Source: Abyssibius sp040880065 | GTDB taxonomy: Bacteria > Pseudomonadota > Alphaproteobacteria > Rhodobacterales > Rhodobacteraceae | Reading direction: 5' to 3' | Assembly (NCBI GenBank): GCA_040880065.1 | Contig: JBBDJE010000031.1 | Span: forward strand, 1 to 64,000 | Length of the DNA stretch: 64,000 nt | Shown: positions 9,850 through 18,405 of the stretch, piece after piece | Position numbering within the stretch: position 1 is the first letter of the stretch | Layout of the letters: each line of letters starts with the position of its first letter | Position numbers and translations under genes: made by a program | Notes under the pieces: generated by a model | Databases searched by the model: none | What the model saw: only the letters and a program-made list of their open reading frames with translations | Told to the model about the DNA's origin: nothing

Positions 9850-9865
9850 CGGTAACAGCATTGCT
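9850..9865 (+). promoter_or_regulatory. Candidate sigma-54 promoter for dctPQM
   Basis: GG at 9851-9852 and GC at 9863-9864 are separated by exactly 10 bases, and the downstream element reads TTGCT, matching TTGCW of the -24/-12 consensus; the -24 element (CGGTAAC) matches only the GG core well. It lies about 125 bp upstream of dctP and just after the DctD gene, where such a promoter is expected. Pattern match only. Confidence 0.4.
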
Positions 9866-9989
9866 GTTGTGGCGACCCGAAAGGGCAAAAGCCGTAACGC
9901 CACCGCTCGCCTGCGCGCTACTTCTGCTAAAACCACACCGGTGCCGCAGCGTTACCTGCGCGCGGCCTTCAAAGTTTTGGGAGAGAACA

Positions 9990-10994
9990 ATGAAAAATAT
10001 TACCATTGCCGCCTTGATGGCGGCCACAGCGCTAACCGCAAGCCCGGCTTTCGCCGATTGTGACGCGGGCGAAATCGTTATCAAATTCGCGCATGTTACC
10101 AACACCGACAGACACCCCAAAGGCATTGCCGCCTCACTTTTGGCCGAGCGTGTAAATGCTGAAATGGATGGCATTGCCTGTATGGAGGTTTATCCGAACT
10201 CCACGCTTTACAACGATGATCAGGTGCTTGAAGCCATGCTGCAGGGCGATGTGCAGCTTGCTGCGCCCAGCCTTTCAAAGTTTGAGACCTTCACCCGTGT
10301 TTTCCGCATTTTCGACCTTCCCTTCATGTTCAGCAATATTGAAGCGGTCGAAGAATTCCAGAACGGCGAAGCCGGTCAGGCGATGTTGGGCAGCATGGAG
10401 CGTCGCGGCCTTATGGGCCTAGGCTATTGGCATAACGGGCTGAAGCAGTTCTCGGCCAATGTGCCGCTTGAATTGCCAAGCGATGCCGAAGGCCTCAAGT
10501 TCCGCGTGCAGCCCTCGGATGTGCTGGTGGCACAAATGCAGGCACTGGGAGCATCGCCCCAGCCTATGGCGTTTTCCGAAGTTTATGGCGCGCTGCAAAC
10601 CGGCGTTGTCGACGGGCAGGAAAACACATGGTCGAACATTTATGGCCAGAAGTTCTTTGAAGTGCAGGACGGCACCACCGAAACCAACCATGGTGTGCTC
10701 GACTACCTCGTTGTGACCTCGACCGACTGGCTTGACAGCCTCGACCCGGCCGTGCGCGACCAGTTCCTGACCATCCTGAACGAAGTTACCGCCGAGCGGA
10801 ATGCTGCGGTGAACATGGTGGATGCGGAAGCCCGTCAAGCCATTCTGGATGCCGGTGGCGTTATTCGCGAGCTGAACGACGAACAGCGCCAGGCATGGGT
10901 CGAAGCGATGATGCCCGTTTGGGCACAGTTTGAGGCCGATGTAGGGGTGGACAACATTGCCGCTGCACAGGCCGCAAACGCCAACAACATGTAA
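9990..10994 (+). CDS. dctP: TRAP transporter substrate-binding protein DctP (C4-dicarboxylate type)
   Basis: Periplasmic solute-binding protein of 334 residues. A Sec signal peptide ends at about residue 22 (ASPAFA, then DCD). The mature protein carries the DctP-family pattern: KFAHVTNTDRHPKG near the N-terminus, DLPFMFSN, and the ligand-pocket region with FRVQPSDVL and TGVVDGQENTWSNI. The start at 9990 follows GGGAGAG with good spacing; an in-frame extension upstream runs into untranslated leader. It is followed by dctQ and dctM and preceded by dctBD, so malate, succinate or fumarate are the likely ligands. Confidence 0.93.
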   Translation: MKNITIAALMAATALTASPAFADCDAGEIVIKFAHVTNTDRHPKGIAASLLAERVNAEMDGIACMEVYPNSTLYNDDQVLEAMLQGDVQLAAPSLSKFETFTRVFRIFDLPFMFSNIEAVEEFQNGEAGQAMLGSMERRGLMGLGYWHNGLKQFSANVPLELPSDAEGLKFRVQPSDVLVAQMQALGASPQPMAFSEVYGALQTGVVDGQENTWSNIYGQKFFEVQDGTTETNHGVLDYLVVTSTDWLDSLDPAVRDQFLTILNEVTAERNAAVNMVDAEARQAILDAGGVIRELNDEQRQAWVEAMMPVWAQFEADVGVDNIAAAQAANANNM

Positions 10995-11003
10995 AACCAT
11001 TTT

Positions 11004-11029
11004 CAGCCTCCGGTAACATCCGGGGGCTG
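11004..11029 (+). promoter_or_regulatory. Hairpin between dctP and dctQ
   Basis: CAGCCTCCGG at 11004-11013 pairs with CCGGGGGCTG at 11020-11029 (one G-U) around a six-base loop, with no T-run. Such intercistronic hairpins commonly stabilise the binding-protein message or attenuate readthrough into permease genes; that role is inferred. Confidence 0.55.
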
Positions 11030-11053
11030 ATTCCGCTCTGGGGGGAGTGCGCT

Positions 11054-11734
11054 ATGACTGCCGATGCTGCAAGCTCGGGCCGGTTTGGCCGTTTTATCAA
11101 CACGTTGGAAGAAACCTTCATCGCCTATATCATGCTGGCGATGGTGGTCATCACCTTTGGCAACGTGATTTTGCGCTATGTCTATAACAGCGGCTGGATC
11201 TGGGGGCTGGAGCTGACAGTCTATCTGTTTGCATGGCTTGTTTTGTTCGGCATTTCCTATTGCGTAAAGGTTTCGGCGCATTTGGGCGTTGATGCGGTGA
11301 TCAACCTGTTCAGCCCCGGTCCGCGCCGCATAGCGGTGCTGGTCGCTGCGCTGGTTTGCGTGGTTTATGCTGCCCTGTTGTTAAAGGGCGCGTGGGACTA
11401 TTATGCACCTTTTGCGGGCATGAACGCGACCACCGGGCGCTGGTTCCCCACGGGGTTTGCCAATAGCCGCGATCAGGGCTGGTATGAAACATCCGACATT
11501 CCGCTACCCGCCATGCTCGGCTTTCTTGAAGGCTGGTTCAACGAAGGCGAGGCCTATGAAAAGCTGCCGCGCCTTGTGCCTTATGTGATGCTGCCTTTTG
11601 GCGTTGCTCTGCTGCTGTTTCGCTTTGTTCAGGCCTTTATCCTGATCGCGCTGGGCAAGCGCACCCATCTTATTGCCAGCCACGAGGCTGAGGACGCGGT
11701 GCAAGAAGCCGGTCGCAAGATGCAGGAGTCATAA
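11054..11734 (+). CDS. dctQ: TRAP transporter small permease subunit DctQ
   Basis: Inner-membrane small subunit of 226 residues with four predicted membrane helices (about 22-42, 55-75, 95-118 and 178-200). The W-x-L/E-E-x-T-V-Y-L-F-A-W pattern around residues 52-65 is characteristic of DctQ. It has a longer loop between helices 3 and 4 than the shortest DctQ proteins. The start follows GGGGGGAG at good spacing. Its stop lies three bases before dctM, so the two permease genes are tightly coupled. Confidence 0.9.
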   Translation: MTADAASSGRFGRFINTLEETFIAYIMLAMVVITFGNVILRYVYNSGWIWGLELTVYLFAWLVLFGISYCVKVSAHLGVDAVINLFSPGPRRIAVLVAALVCVVYAALLLKGAWDYYAPFAGMNATTGRWFPTGFANSRDQGWYETSDIPLPAMLGFLEGWFNEGEAYEKLPRLVPYVMLPFGVALLLFRFVQAFILIALGKRTHLIASHEAEDAVQEAGRKMQES

Positions 11735-11737
11735 TCC

Positions 11738-13552
11738 ATGGATGTCGCGCTTCTTTTTACGGCCATCATTGGCCTGCTGCTGATTGGTGTGCCAATCGCC
11801 GTGTCGCTTGGGCTTGCCTCGACAATCTATCTGCTGGTTCTATCCGAAACATCGCTTGCCAGCATTGCGCAAACGCTGTTTCAGGCCATGGCCGGGCATT
11901 ACACCTTGCTGGCCATTCCGTTCTTCATACTTGCCTCATCCTTCATGTCTACGGGCGGTGTGGCCAAGCGGATCATCCGGTTTTCTATCGCCATAGTCGG
12001 GCATTTTCATGGTGGCCTGGCAATAGCGGGCGTGCTGGCCTGTATGATGTTTGCGGCCCTGTCCGGCTCTTCGCCCGCCACAGTTGTCGCGATTGGCAGC
12101 ATTGTTATCGCCGCAATGCGGCAGGTGGGTTACACCAAGGATTTTGCCGCAGGCGTCATTTGCAACGCGGGCACGCTGGGCATTCTTATTCCGCCTTCCA
12201 TTGTCATGGTGGTTTACGCCAGCGCGACCGATGTTTCGGTTGGCCGCATGTTTCTGGCGGGCGTGTTTCCGGGGCTTTTGGCAGGCACCATGCTGATGGT
12301 TGCCATTTACCTGACAGCGCGCCTGCGCAACATGCCCAAAGGCGAGTGGCTGGGCTGGACCGAGATATTTGACTCGATCCTCGAAGCCGGTTGGGGCCTG
12401 TTCCTGATCATCATCATTCTGGTCGGCATCTATGGCGGGATTTTCACACCGACAGAGGCCGCTGCCGTTGCCTCGGTCTATGCCTTTCTGGTGGCGGTGT
12501 TCATCTATCGCGATATGGGGCCGCTACAGGGGCGCGGCTGGATGCGTGAAGGCGAAGCGCAGGGCGGCTTGCTCGGCTTTCGGGTCATCGGGTTTTCGCT
12601 GGTGACGCTGCTGCTTTATTGCGGCATTGCCGCGATGACAGCGCTCACTTATTCCACCGCCATTCTGGCCGCGATCGGGTTTTTTGCTGTGGCGCTGATC
12701 ATGGGCAATATCATGGCAAGGGCGGCCCTGGTCGGGCGGGCGCGGCTTGTTTCGGTGCTGGCTTTCCTTTTGTTGGGCGTGTTGCCATGGCTTTATACGC
12801 TTGTGCTTGTATGGTCGGCACAGGAAAGCGGCCTGTCAATGCAGGTGCTTGGCACGATCATCTTGTCCATTGCGATGCTCTTGCCGCCCGCCGTGTTCAT
12901 TTTTGCAATGGAGAAGGGCGCAAATGCGCTGGCCGGGGCAGGGGGCGACTATTTTGACTCGCTGCTCACCGGAACGCGTGCCATTTTGCGGGGCAATTTT
13001 GAAAACCTGCTCGCAGCACCCTTGGCCCTGCTCGATAAAGACACCCGTGCAACCTTGTTTGAAGCGGGCAAGCTGACGGTCACGCTGATGTTCGTCATTG
13101 CCAACGCGCTGATCTTGAAGCATGTGCTGACCGACGAGCAGGTGCCCCAGCAAATTGCCGGTGCCATGCTGGGCTACGGCTTCGGTCCGGTGGTGTTTTT
13201 GATCATCGTCAACGTGATCTTGCTGATCGGCGGGCAGTTCATGGAACCCTCGGGGCTGATCGTGATTGTCGCGCCGCTGGTCTTTCCGATTGCGATGGAT
13301 CTGGGGATCGACCCTATTCACCTAGGCATCATCATGGTGGTGAACATGGAGATCGGGATGATCACGCCACCCGTGGGGCTGAACCTGTTCGTGACATCCG
13401 GCGTGGCGGGCATGCCGATGATGCGGGTTGTAAAAGCCGCGCTGCCTTGGCTTGGCATCCTGTTCATCTTCCTGATCATCATCACCTATGTGCCCGCCAT
13501 ATCGACATGGCTGCCAACCGAGATGATGGGGCCGGAAACGATTATCCGCTAG
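11738..13552 (+). CDS. dctM: TRAP transporter large permease subunit DctM, extended form
   Basis: Sodium-driven large permease of 604 residues; ordinary DctM proteins are about 425-440. The N-terminal half shows the family motifs GHYTLLAIPFFILAS, MFAALSGSSPATVVAIGS and GTLGILIPPSIVMVVYAS; the C-terminal half resumes with GGQFMEPSG and NMEIGMITPPVGLNLFV. Between them, about residues 265-445, lies an insertion of some 170 residues containing about four extra hydrophobic segments. Reading frame and codon use are continuous, so this is a genuine long variant rather than a frameshift. A strong stem-loop follows the stop. Confidence 0.92.
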   Translation: MDVALLFTAIIGLLLIGVPIAVSLGLASTIYLLVLSETSLASIAQTLFQAMAGHYTLLAIPFFILASSFMSTGGVAKRIIRFSIAIVGHFHGGLAIAGVLACMMFAALSGSSPATVVAIGSIVIAAMRQVGYTKDFAAGVICNAGTLGILIPPSIVMVVYASATDVSVGRMFLAGVFPGLLAGTMLMVAIYLTARLRNMPKGEWLGWTEIFDSILEAGWGLFLIIIILVGIYGGIFTPTEAAAVASVYAFLVAVFIYRDMGPLQGRGWMREGEAQGGLLGFRVIGFSLVTLLLYCGIAAMTALTYSTAILAAIGFFAVALIMGNIMARAALVGRARLVSVLAFLLLGVLPWLYTLVLVWSAQESGLSMQVLGTIILSIAMLLPPAVFIFAMEKGANALAGAGGDYFDSLLTGTRAILRGNFENLLAAPLALLDKDTRATLFEAGKLTVTLMFVIANALILKHVLTDEQVPQQIAGAMLGYGFGPVVFLIIVNVILLIGGQFMEPSGLIVIVAPLVFPIAMDLGIDPIHLGIIMVVNMEIGMITPPVGLNLFVTSGVAGMPMMRVVKAALPWLGILFIFLIIITYVPAISTWLPTEMMGPETIIR

Positions 13553-13562
13553 GCCGTCACCT

Positions 13563-13586
13563 CCCCCCGGCCTGTGGGTCGGGGGG
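13563..13586. terminator. Stem-loop between convergent dctM and dadA-like genes
   Basis: CCCCCCGGCC (13563-13572) pairs with GGTCGGGGGG (13577-13586) with one G-U pair and a four-base loop. It fills the 34-bp gap between two convergent stop codons. There is no T-run, so factor-independent efficiency is uncertain. Confidence 0.6.
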
Positions 13587-14831
13587 CTAGCGATGGCGGT
13601 TCAACCGGTAGGGCGTTGCATCGCGGTTGGGGCGCGCGCCTTCGGCAATATCGGCCACCATCCGCCCCAGCCGCGGGCCAATTGTCAGCCCGATATGCTG
13701 GCTGCCAAAGGCGCTGATAATGCCGGGCAGTTGCGCATCTTCCCCCAGATAGGGCAGCCCGTCGGGGGTGGAGGGGCGCTGGCCCATCCATTCATCAGCA
13801 CTTTCATACTGCAAGTCAGGAAAAACCTGCCCGATACGTTTGGCCAGCAATGCCAGTGGGGCCGTACTACGCGGGGCGTCAAGCGTGGCATATTCGGCAA
13901 TGCCTGCAATGCGCAACCCATGCTCCATCGGGGTGATTACGCATTTTGCGTCATCCACCATTATCGGGTTTGGCGGCATGAAGCTCGGGTTGCGCAAAAA
14001 CAGATGATAGCCGCGCTCCGCCTCCAGCCACAGGCGCGGGCCGTGGCGGCTCAGCAGCTTTTGGCTATGCGCACCGGCGCAAAGCACCACGCGCGCGGCG
14101 GTAAGAGTGCTGCCATCGGCAAGTGAAACGCTGGCGGGGGTGCCGGGGGTAATCGCCATAACCGTGGCCAGCCGCAGTGTGCCGCCTTTGGCACAAAAAT
14201 CCTCGGCCAGATCGCGCATATACTGGCCGGGATCGGTGATCCATCCATAATCCGGATAGACCGACATGAAGCCGTAGCGCGCCCCAAGCCCCGGCGTGTG
14301 TTCGGCCAGCGCAGCACCTTGCAGCGTGTAAGATTTCAGCCCGTATTGCTTTTTGATCGCCGTGCCCACCGCTCCGGCCTCATAAGCCGCGCGGTCGGGG
14401 TAAAGGTAGCTGTATTCGCCAAGGCGGATATGGCGCGCCGCAGGTCCGCCTTCGGCCAGCGCCATATGCTGCTCGATCGTGTCGGAGACCAACGCATCGA
14501 GCGGGGCGATAGTGGCGTTGAAATTGGCTTTGCCCCCCGCCCGAATGAACCGCATGAACCATGGCAACAGGCGCGGCAGATAGCGCCAGCGCAAAAACAG
14601 CGGCGAGTCGCTGTCGACCAGCATGCCCGGCACTTTGAACAACATCCCCGGCTCGGAGTTTGGCAAGATAGAGCCGCGCGCCAGCAACCCGGCATTGCCA
14701 TAGGAGGCCTGTTCGGGGTCGCCGGGTGCGATCCGGTCGAGCAGTTCCACCTGCCAGCCGCGGCGTTGCAGCCATATGGCCGATGACAGGCCGGTAATGC
14801 CCGCCCCGATAACAATCGCCGTTTTGCTCAT
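13587..14831 (-). CDS. FAD-dependent D-amino-acid dehydrogenase-like oxidoreductase (DadA/DAO family)
   Basis: A 414-residue flavoenzyme. The Rossmann dinucleotide motif GAGITGLSSAIWLQRRG sits at residues 8-24, followed by the family pattern ASYGNAGLLARGSILPNSEPG and a C-terminal GQRPSTPDGLPYLG plus GSQHIGLTIGPRLGRMVAD. These are hallmarks of DadA-type amine oxidoreductases that pass electrons to the respiratory chain. I start at 14831, where a GAAGGGC box lies upstream and the protein begins MSKTAIVIGAG; the frame stays open further upstream into the divergent sulfatase. The substrate (D-amino acid, sarcosine-like amine or other) cannot be read from sequence. Confidence 0.87.
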   Translation of the reverse strand: MSKTAIVIGAGITGLSSAIWLQRRGWQVELLDRIAPGDPEQASYGNAGLLARGSILPNSEPGMLFKVPGMLVDSDSPLFLRWRYLPRLLPWFMRFIRAGGKANFNATIAPLDALVSDTIEQHMALAEGGPAARHIRLGEYSYLYPDRAAYEAGAVGTAIKKQYGLKSYTLQGAALAEHTPGLGARYGFMSVYPDYGWITDPGQYMRDLAEDFCAKGGTLRLATVMAITPGTPASVSLADGSTLTAARVVLCAGAHSQKLLSRHGPRLWLEAERGYHLFLRNPSFMPPNPIMVDDAKCVITPMEHGLRIAGIAEYATLDAPRSTAPLALLAKRIGQVFPDLQYESADEWMGQRPSTPDGLPYLGEDAQLPGIISAFGSQHIGLTIGPRLGRMVADIAEGARPNRDATPYRLNRHR

Positions 14832-14885
14832 AGCTTGCCCTTCGCCCTGCGCGGTGGAATAGTCGCGCAACTGTAAGGGGTGACC

Positions 14886-16550
14886 ATGCCGAAACGCCGT
14901 GAAATCCGCAATATCCTGTTCATCATGTATGACCAGTTGCGCCACGATTATCTGTCTTGCGCGGGGCATAAAACCCTGCACACCCCGCATATGGACGCTT
15001 TGGCCGCGCGCGGCATGCGGGTTTCCAACGCCTATGTGCAGTCGCCGGTATGTGGGGCCAGCCGCATGAGCACCTATACCGGGCGCTATGTGTCCAGCCA
15101 CGGGGCGGCCTATAACGGCTATCCGCTGAAAGTGGGCGAGATGACCTTGGGCGACCATTTGCGCGATATTGGCGTGCAAAGCTGGCTGATCGGCAAAACC
15201 CATATGAAGGCCGATGCGGCGGGCATGGCACGGCTGGGGCTGGCGGCGGATAGCGTGATCGGTGCGCGCGTTGCCGAATGCGGCTTTGACATCTGGAGCC
15301 GCGAAGACGGGCTGCATAGCGACGGGCCAAAAGGCCATTATGGCGACGAAGCCTCGCCCTATAACGCTTATCTGCGCGCGCTGGGCTACCTAGGCAGCAA
15401 CCCGTGGCACGACTTTGCAAATGCGGGCGATGATGGCGGCGACATGGCCTCGGGCTGGTTCATGAAAAACGCGGGGCAGGCGGCAAATATTGAAGAAGAG
15501 CATTCCGAAACCCCATGGCTGACCCGCCGCGCGATGCAGTTCATGGACAGTGCGCAGGCGGCCGCGCCTTGGCTGGCGCATCTGTCCTTCATCAAGCCGC
15601 ACTGGCCCTATATCGTGCCTGCGCCCTATCATAACATGTATCGCGCCGCCGATGTGCAACCCGCCCAGCGCCATGAGGCCGAGCGACAGAACCCGCACCC
15701 CGTGCTGGCGGCGTTTCAAAACAGCACCATCGGCCAGACCTTTGCGCGCGATGATGTGCGCAAAACCGTGATCCCCGCCTATATGGGGCTTATCAAGCAA
15801 TGCGACGACCAGCTTGGCGTGCTGCTGGCCTATCTGGAAACTACGGGCCGGATGGATGACACGATGATCGTGCTGACATCGGACCATGGCGACTATCTCG
15901 GCGACCACTGGCTGGGTGAAAAAGACCTGTTCCATGCCCCGAGCGTGAAGGTGCCGCTGATCATCTATGACCCGTGCGATGCGGCCGATGCCACGCGCGG
16001 GCAGGTTTGTGATGCTCTGGTTGAAGCGATAGACCTTGCCCCGACATTTATTGAAGCCAAGGGCGGCACGGTGCCCGACCATATTCTTGAAGGCCGCAGC
16101 CTGATGCCGTTGCTAAAGGGCCAGCAGCTTGATAGCTGGCGCGACTTCGTGGTGAGCGAATATGACTATGCAACCTCGCCCATGGCCACGAAACTCGGCT
16201 TGGCGCCGCGCGACTGCCGGCTGTTTATGGTGGCCGATGCGCGCTATACCTTCATCCACGCCGAAGGCGGTTTTCGCCCCATGCTGTTTGACCGTCAGGC
16301 CGACCCTCAGGAATATTTCGACCGTGGCGACAGTGCCGAGCATGCCGAAACAATCGCGCTCATGCAGGCCCGCCTTGCGCAATGGTCGCGCCGGATGAGC
16401 CAGCGGGTAACCAAATCCGAAGCCGAACTACGCGCCCAGCGCGGCGATGCCGCCGACCTTGGCCTGATGATCGGCATTTGGGATGAGGCCGATGTGACCC
16501 CCGAACAAGCCGCCGCACATCTAGGCCCCGCGCCGAGACGGCTAAGCTAG
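14886..16550 (+). CDS. Sulfatase / phosphonate monoester hydrolase-like enzyme (alkaline phosphatase superfamily)
   Basis: A 554-residue hydrolase. The N-terminal metal-site Asp lies in MYDQLRHDYL; the nucleophile motif is CGASR (Cys56), which fits the C-x-P/A-x-R signature converted to formylglycine, followed by TYTGRY. The distal metal site is SDHGDYLGDHWLGEKD. This combination is typical of type I sulfatases and related phosphonate monoester hydrolases. No signal peptide is seen, so it is probably cytoplasmic. The ATG at 14886 is preferred because AAGGGG (14875-14880) is well placed; a GTG at 14880 sits on that box. It is divergent from the dadA-like gene across 54 bp, suggesting a shared catabolic theme; substrate unknown. 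Confidence 0.87.
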   Translation: MPKRREIRNILFIMYDQLRHDYLSCAGHKTLHTPHMDALAARGMRVSNAYVQSPVCGASRMSTYTGRYVSSHGAAYNGYPLKVGEMTLGDHLRDIGVQSWLIGKTHMKADAAGMARLGLAADSVIGARVAECGFDIWSREDGLHSDGPKGHYGDEASPYNAYLRALGYLGSNPWHDFANAGDDGGDMASGWFMKNAGQAANIEEEHSETPWLTRRAMQFMDSAQAAAPWLAHLSFIKPHWPYIVPAPYHNMYRAADVQPAQRHEAERQNPHPVLAAFQNSTIGQTFARDDVRKTVIPAYMGLIKQCDDQLGVLLAYLETTGRMDDTMIVLTSDHGDYLGDHWLGEKDLFHAPSVKVPLIIYDPCDAADATRGQVCDALVEAIDLAPTFIEAKGGTVPDHILEGRSLMPLLKGQQLDSWRDFVVSEYDYATSPMATKLGLAPRDCRLFMVADARYTFIHAEGGFRPMLFDRQADPQEYFDRGDSAEHAETIALMQARLAQWSRRMSQRVTKSEAELRAQRGDAADLGLMIGIWDEADVTPEQAAAHLGPAPRRLS

Positions 16551-16719
16551 TGTTTGCCGCGTGGGCAGGTTGAAGCACTAAAGTTGGCTTGGAGGCCGAA
16601 GTGTCGGATGCTGCATCGACCACGAATGTCTGCTAACACCCGAAAGCAAAAAACGAGGGTTTGTTGACCAAGGTGCGCGGATTGCATACGTTCCGCGCGA
16701 ACCAAAAAGGAAAAGATGA

Positions 16720-17445
16720 ATGCTTCACCAAAATACCCTTAACGCTTTCATGAATACTTTCTTGGGTTATGGCGATTTTAATGCTGACACTTGGTTCATT
16801 GGAATGGAAGAAGCTGGCGGTAATAGTCTTGAGGATGTCCAAACCCGCATCGGCACATGGGCAGAGCGTGGTGGACGTGTCCTTGAAGACTGCGCAGAGT
16901 ATCATCATGCGATTGGAGAGAGTCATTTATTCACCCCTCCGGTGCGTAAAGCACAACCCACATGGGATTGGCTTATACGGGCGCAACTGAAATCCGAGGG
17001 AAAGGCGCATGACACCACCGCGTCAAAAGCGATGCAAAGTGAGCGTTGGTTGCGCAATGGATCTAACACTTGCGGAATTGAATTGCTGCCACTTCCTTCA
17101 CCCAAAGCAACCGTTTGGCATTATGACCGCTTCTCAGACAATCCAATCTTAAACAATCGGGACAGTTATAGTGAGGCGATGCTGCCAAAGCGAACCACTG
17201 CTGTTAAGAATGCCATTTATGAATATAAGCCGCGCAACGTGTTGTTTTACAGCAAAACATATTTAAAGCACTGGCAACAGATTGCGGGTGTGGATTTTGT
17301 TGAAGTCGACGGCCTACACATTGCTCAGGCGGGCGACACTTCTTTTATTTGCACAGTTCACCCAACGCGGCCGATCCACGGAGGGCGTGGCGCGAAGGTT
17401 GCATATTGGAAAAACATCGGTGCGCGGTTGGCGGTCGAAGGATAG
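16720..17445 (+). CDS. Uncharacterised protein, possibly uracil-DNA-glycosylase-like fold
   Basis: A 241-residue soluble protein in an island visibly richer in A/T than the genes on either side (about 170 bp of non-coding sequence each side). Two short patches recall the uracil-DNA glycosylase superfamily: TWFIGMEEAGG near residue 25 (motif 1-like) and ICTVHPTRPIHGG near residue 213 (His-Pro motif 2-like). The catalytic residues of a known UDG family are not clearly identifiable, so the resemblance is tentative. An AAGG box precedes the ATG at 16720. Base composition and isolation suggest recent acquisition. No function is assigned. Confidence 0.72.
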   Translation: MLHQNTLNAFMNTFLGYGDFNADTWFIGMEEAGGNSLEDVQTRIGTWAERGGRVLEDCAEYHHAIGESHLFTPPVRKAQPTWDWLIRAQLKSEGKAHDTTASKAMQSERWLRNGSNTCGIELLPLPSPKATVWHYDRFSDNPILNNRDSYSEAMLPKRTTAVKNAIYEYKPRNVLFYSKTYLKHWQQIAGVDFVEVDGLHIAQAGDTSFICTVHPTRPIHGGRGAKVAYWKNIGARLAVEG

Positions 17446-17610
17446 CAACTTTTGTCTCCCAAAGATGTTTATAAAGAATAGCTATTTATTGAACGGTTCG
17501 CCGAAGCAGCCATTGGCATACTCGCACCAAACTACCCCTCCGCACCCACATCGCCAACCGTCATGACTGCTAGCATCCGGCGCGCGGGTGCCTTGCGTCG
17601 GGCGGCTAGG

Positions 17611-18396
17611 CTAGGCAAAGCAGGCCAGTATCGCCGCGCGTCTTGCGATCAGGGCGCGGTATTCTGCATGCCAGTTTTTCAAATACCCATCAGCGGCCAG
17701 TTGTGCTGCAACCGCAGCCCCGACCACGCGCGCGGTCGATGCCTCGCTGCTTAAATGCAGCAGTGAAATTGCAAGCATATCCAGAAGTGCGGGCATATCG
17801 GCATGGCCGTATTCTTCGCAAATCAGCCGCAGGCGCGGGCAACCGGCGGCCAGTTCGGCTTCGGAGCACGCGGCCAGATCGTGGCGCGAAAAGCAAAGTG
17901 GCGCGAACCAATAGGCCAGATAGGCAAGGTCGCGCATGCGTGGCCCCGGCCCCGCAAGGTCAAAGTCGATCATCGCGACCGGCACGGCACCATCAAAGAT
18001 CATGTTGTAAGGGCCAAAATCATTATGGCAGATCACTTCATGGCGCGCAGGGTCCGGGCTGCTGATTGCCCAACCTGCATGCCTTTGGCCAACAAGCGCC
18101 GTTGTCGCATCGTGATAGCGCCGCAGCATGCGCACTGCGGCAATGGCCGCCGCGTTACCTTCCCATGTTTCGGGGCAAGCGTTTGCCCTGCCGGGAATGT
18201 AGCCAAGAATTTCCCGCCCCACCTCATCATGCCCCAAAAAGCGCGGCGCGGCGGTAAAACCCTGCGCCTCAAGATGCAAAAGCAGCTTGTGGACCAAGGG
18301 GCTTTGCGGCGAGGTTTTGCGGCGCACTGTATTGCCAATGCGCACCACGCCGCCATTTACATTGCCGCCCTCAAGCGGGATTTCAGGATCGGGCAT
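17611..18396 (-). CDS. Aminoglycoside phosphotransferase-family kinase
   Basis: A 261-residue APH/choline-kinase-fold protein. The catalytic loop reads HNDFGPYNMI (about residues 144-153) and the metal-binding Asp lies in MIDFDLAGPGPRMRDLAYL, giving the expected HxDxxxxN plus D(F/L)D pattern. The N-terminal lobe is short, lacking a clear glycine-rich loop. Such proteins phosphorylate small hydroxylated metabolites, and a resistance role should not be assumed. It starts 9 bp after the rpiR-family gene on the same strand, so the two probably form a transcript. Confidence 0.85.
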   Translation of the reverse strand: MPDPEIPLEGGNVNGGVVRIGNTVRRKTSPQSPLVHKLLLHLEAQGFTAAPRFLGHDEVGREILGYIPGRANACPETWEGNAAAIAAVRMLRRYHDATTALVGQRHAGWAISSPDPARHEVICHNDFGPYNMIFDGAVPVAMIDFDLAGPGPRMRDLAYLAYWFAPLCFSRHDLAACSEAELAAGCPRLRLICEEYGHADMPALLDMLAISLLHLSSEASTARVVGAAVAAQLAADGYLKNWHAEYRALIARRAAILACFA

Positions 18397-18405
18397 TGCA
18401 CCACT

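Noticed and set aside
17446..17610. A possible small gene between the AT-rich orphan and the APH-type gene
   Set aside because: Open frames here have no ribosome-binding site and either overlap the APH-type gene in antisense or lack any coding character.
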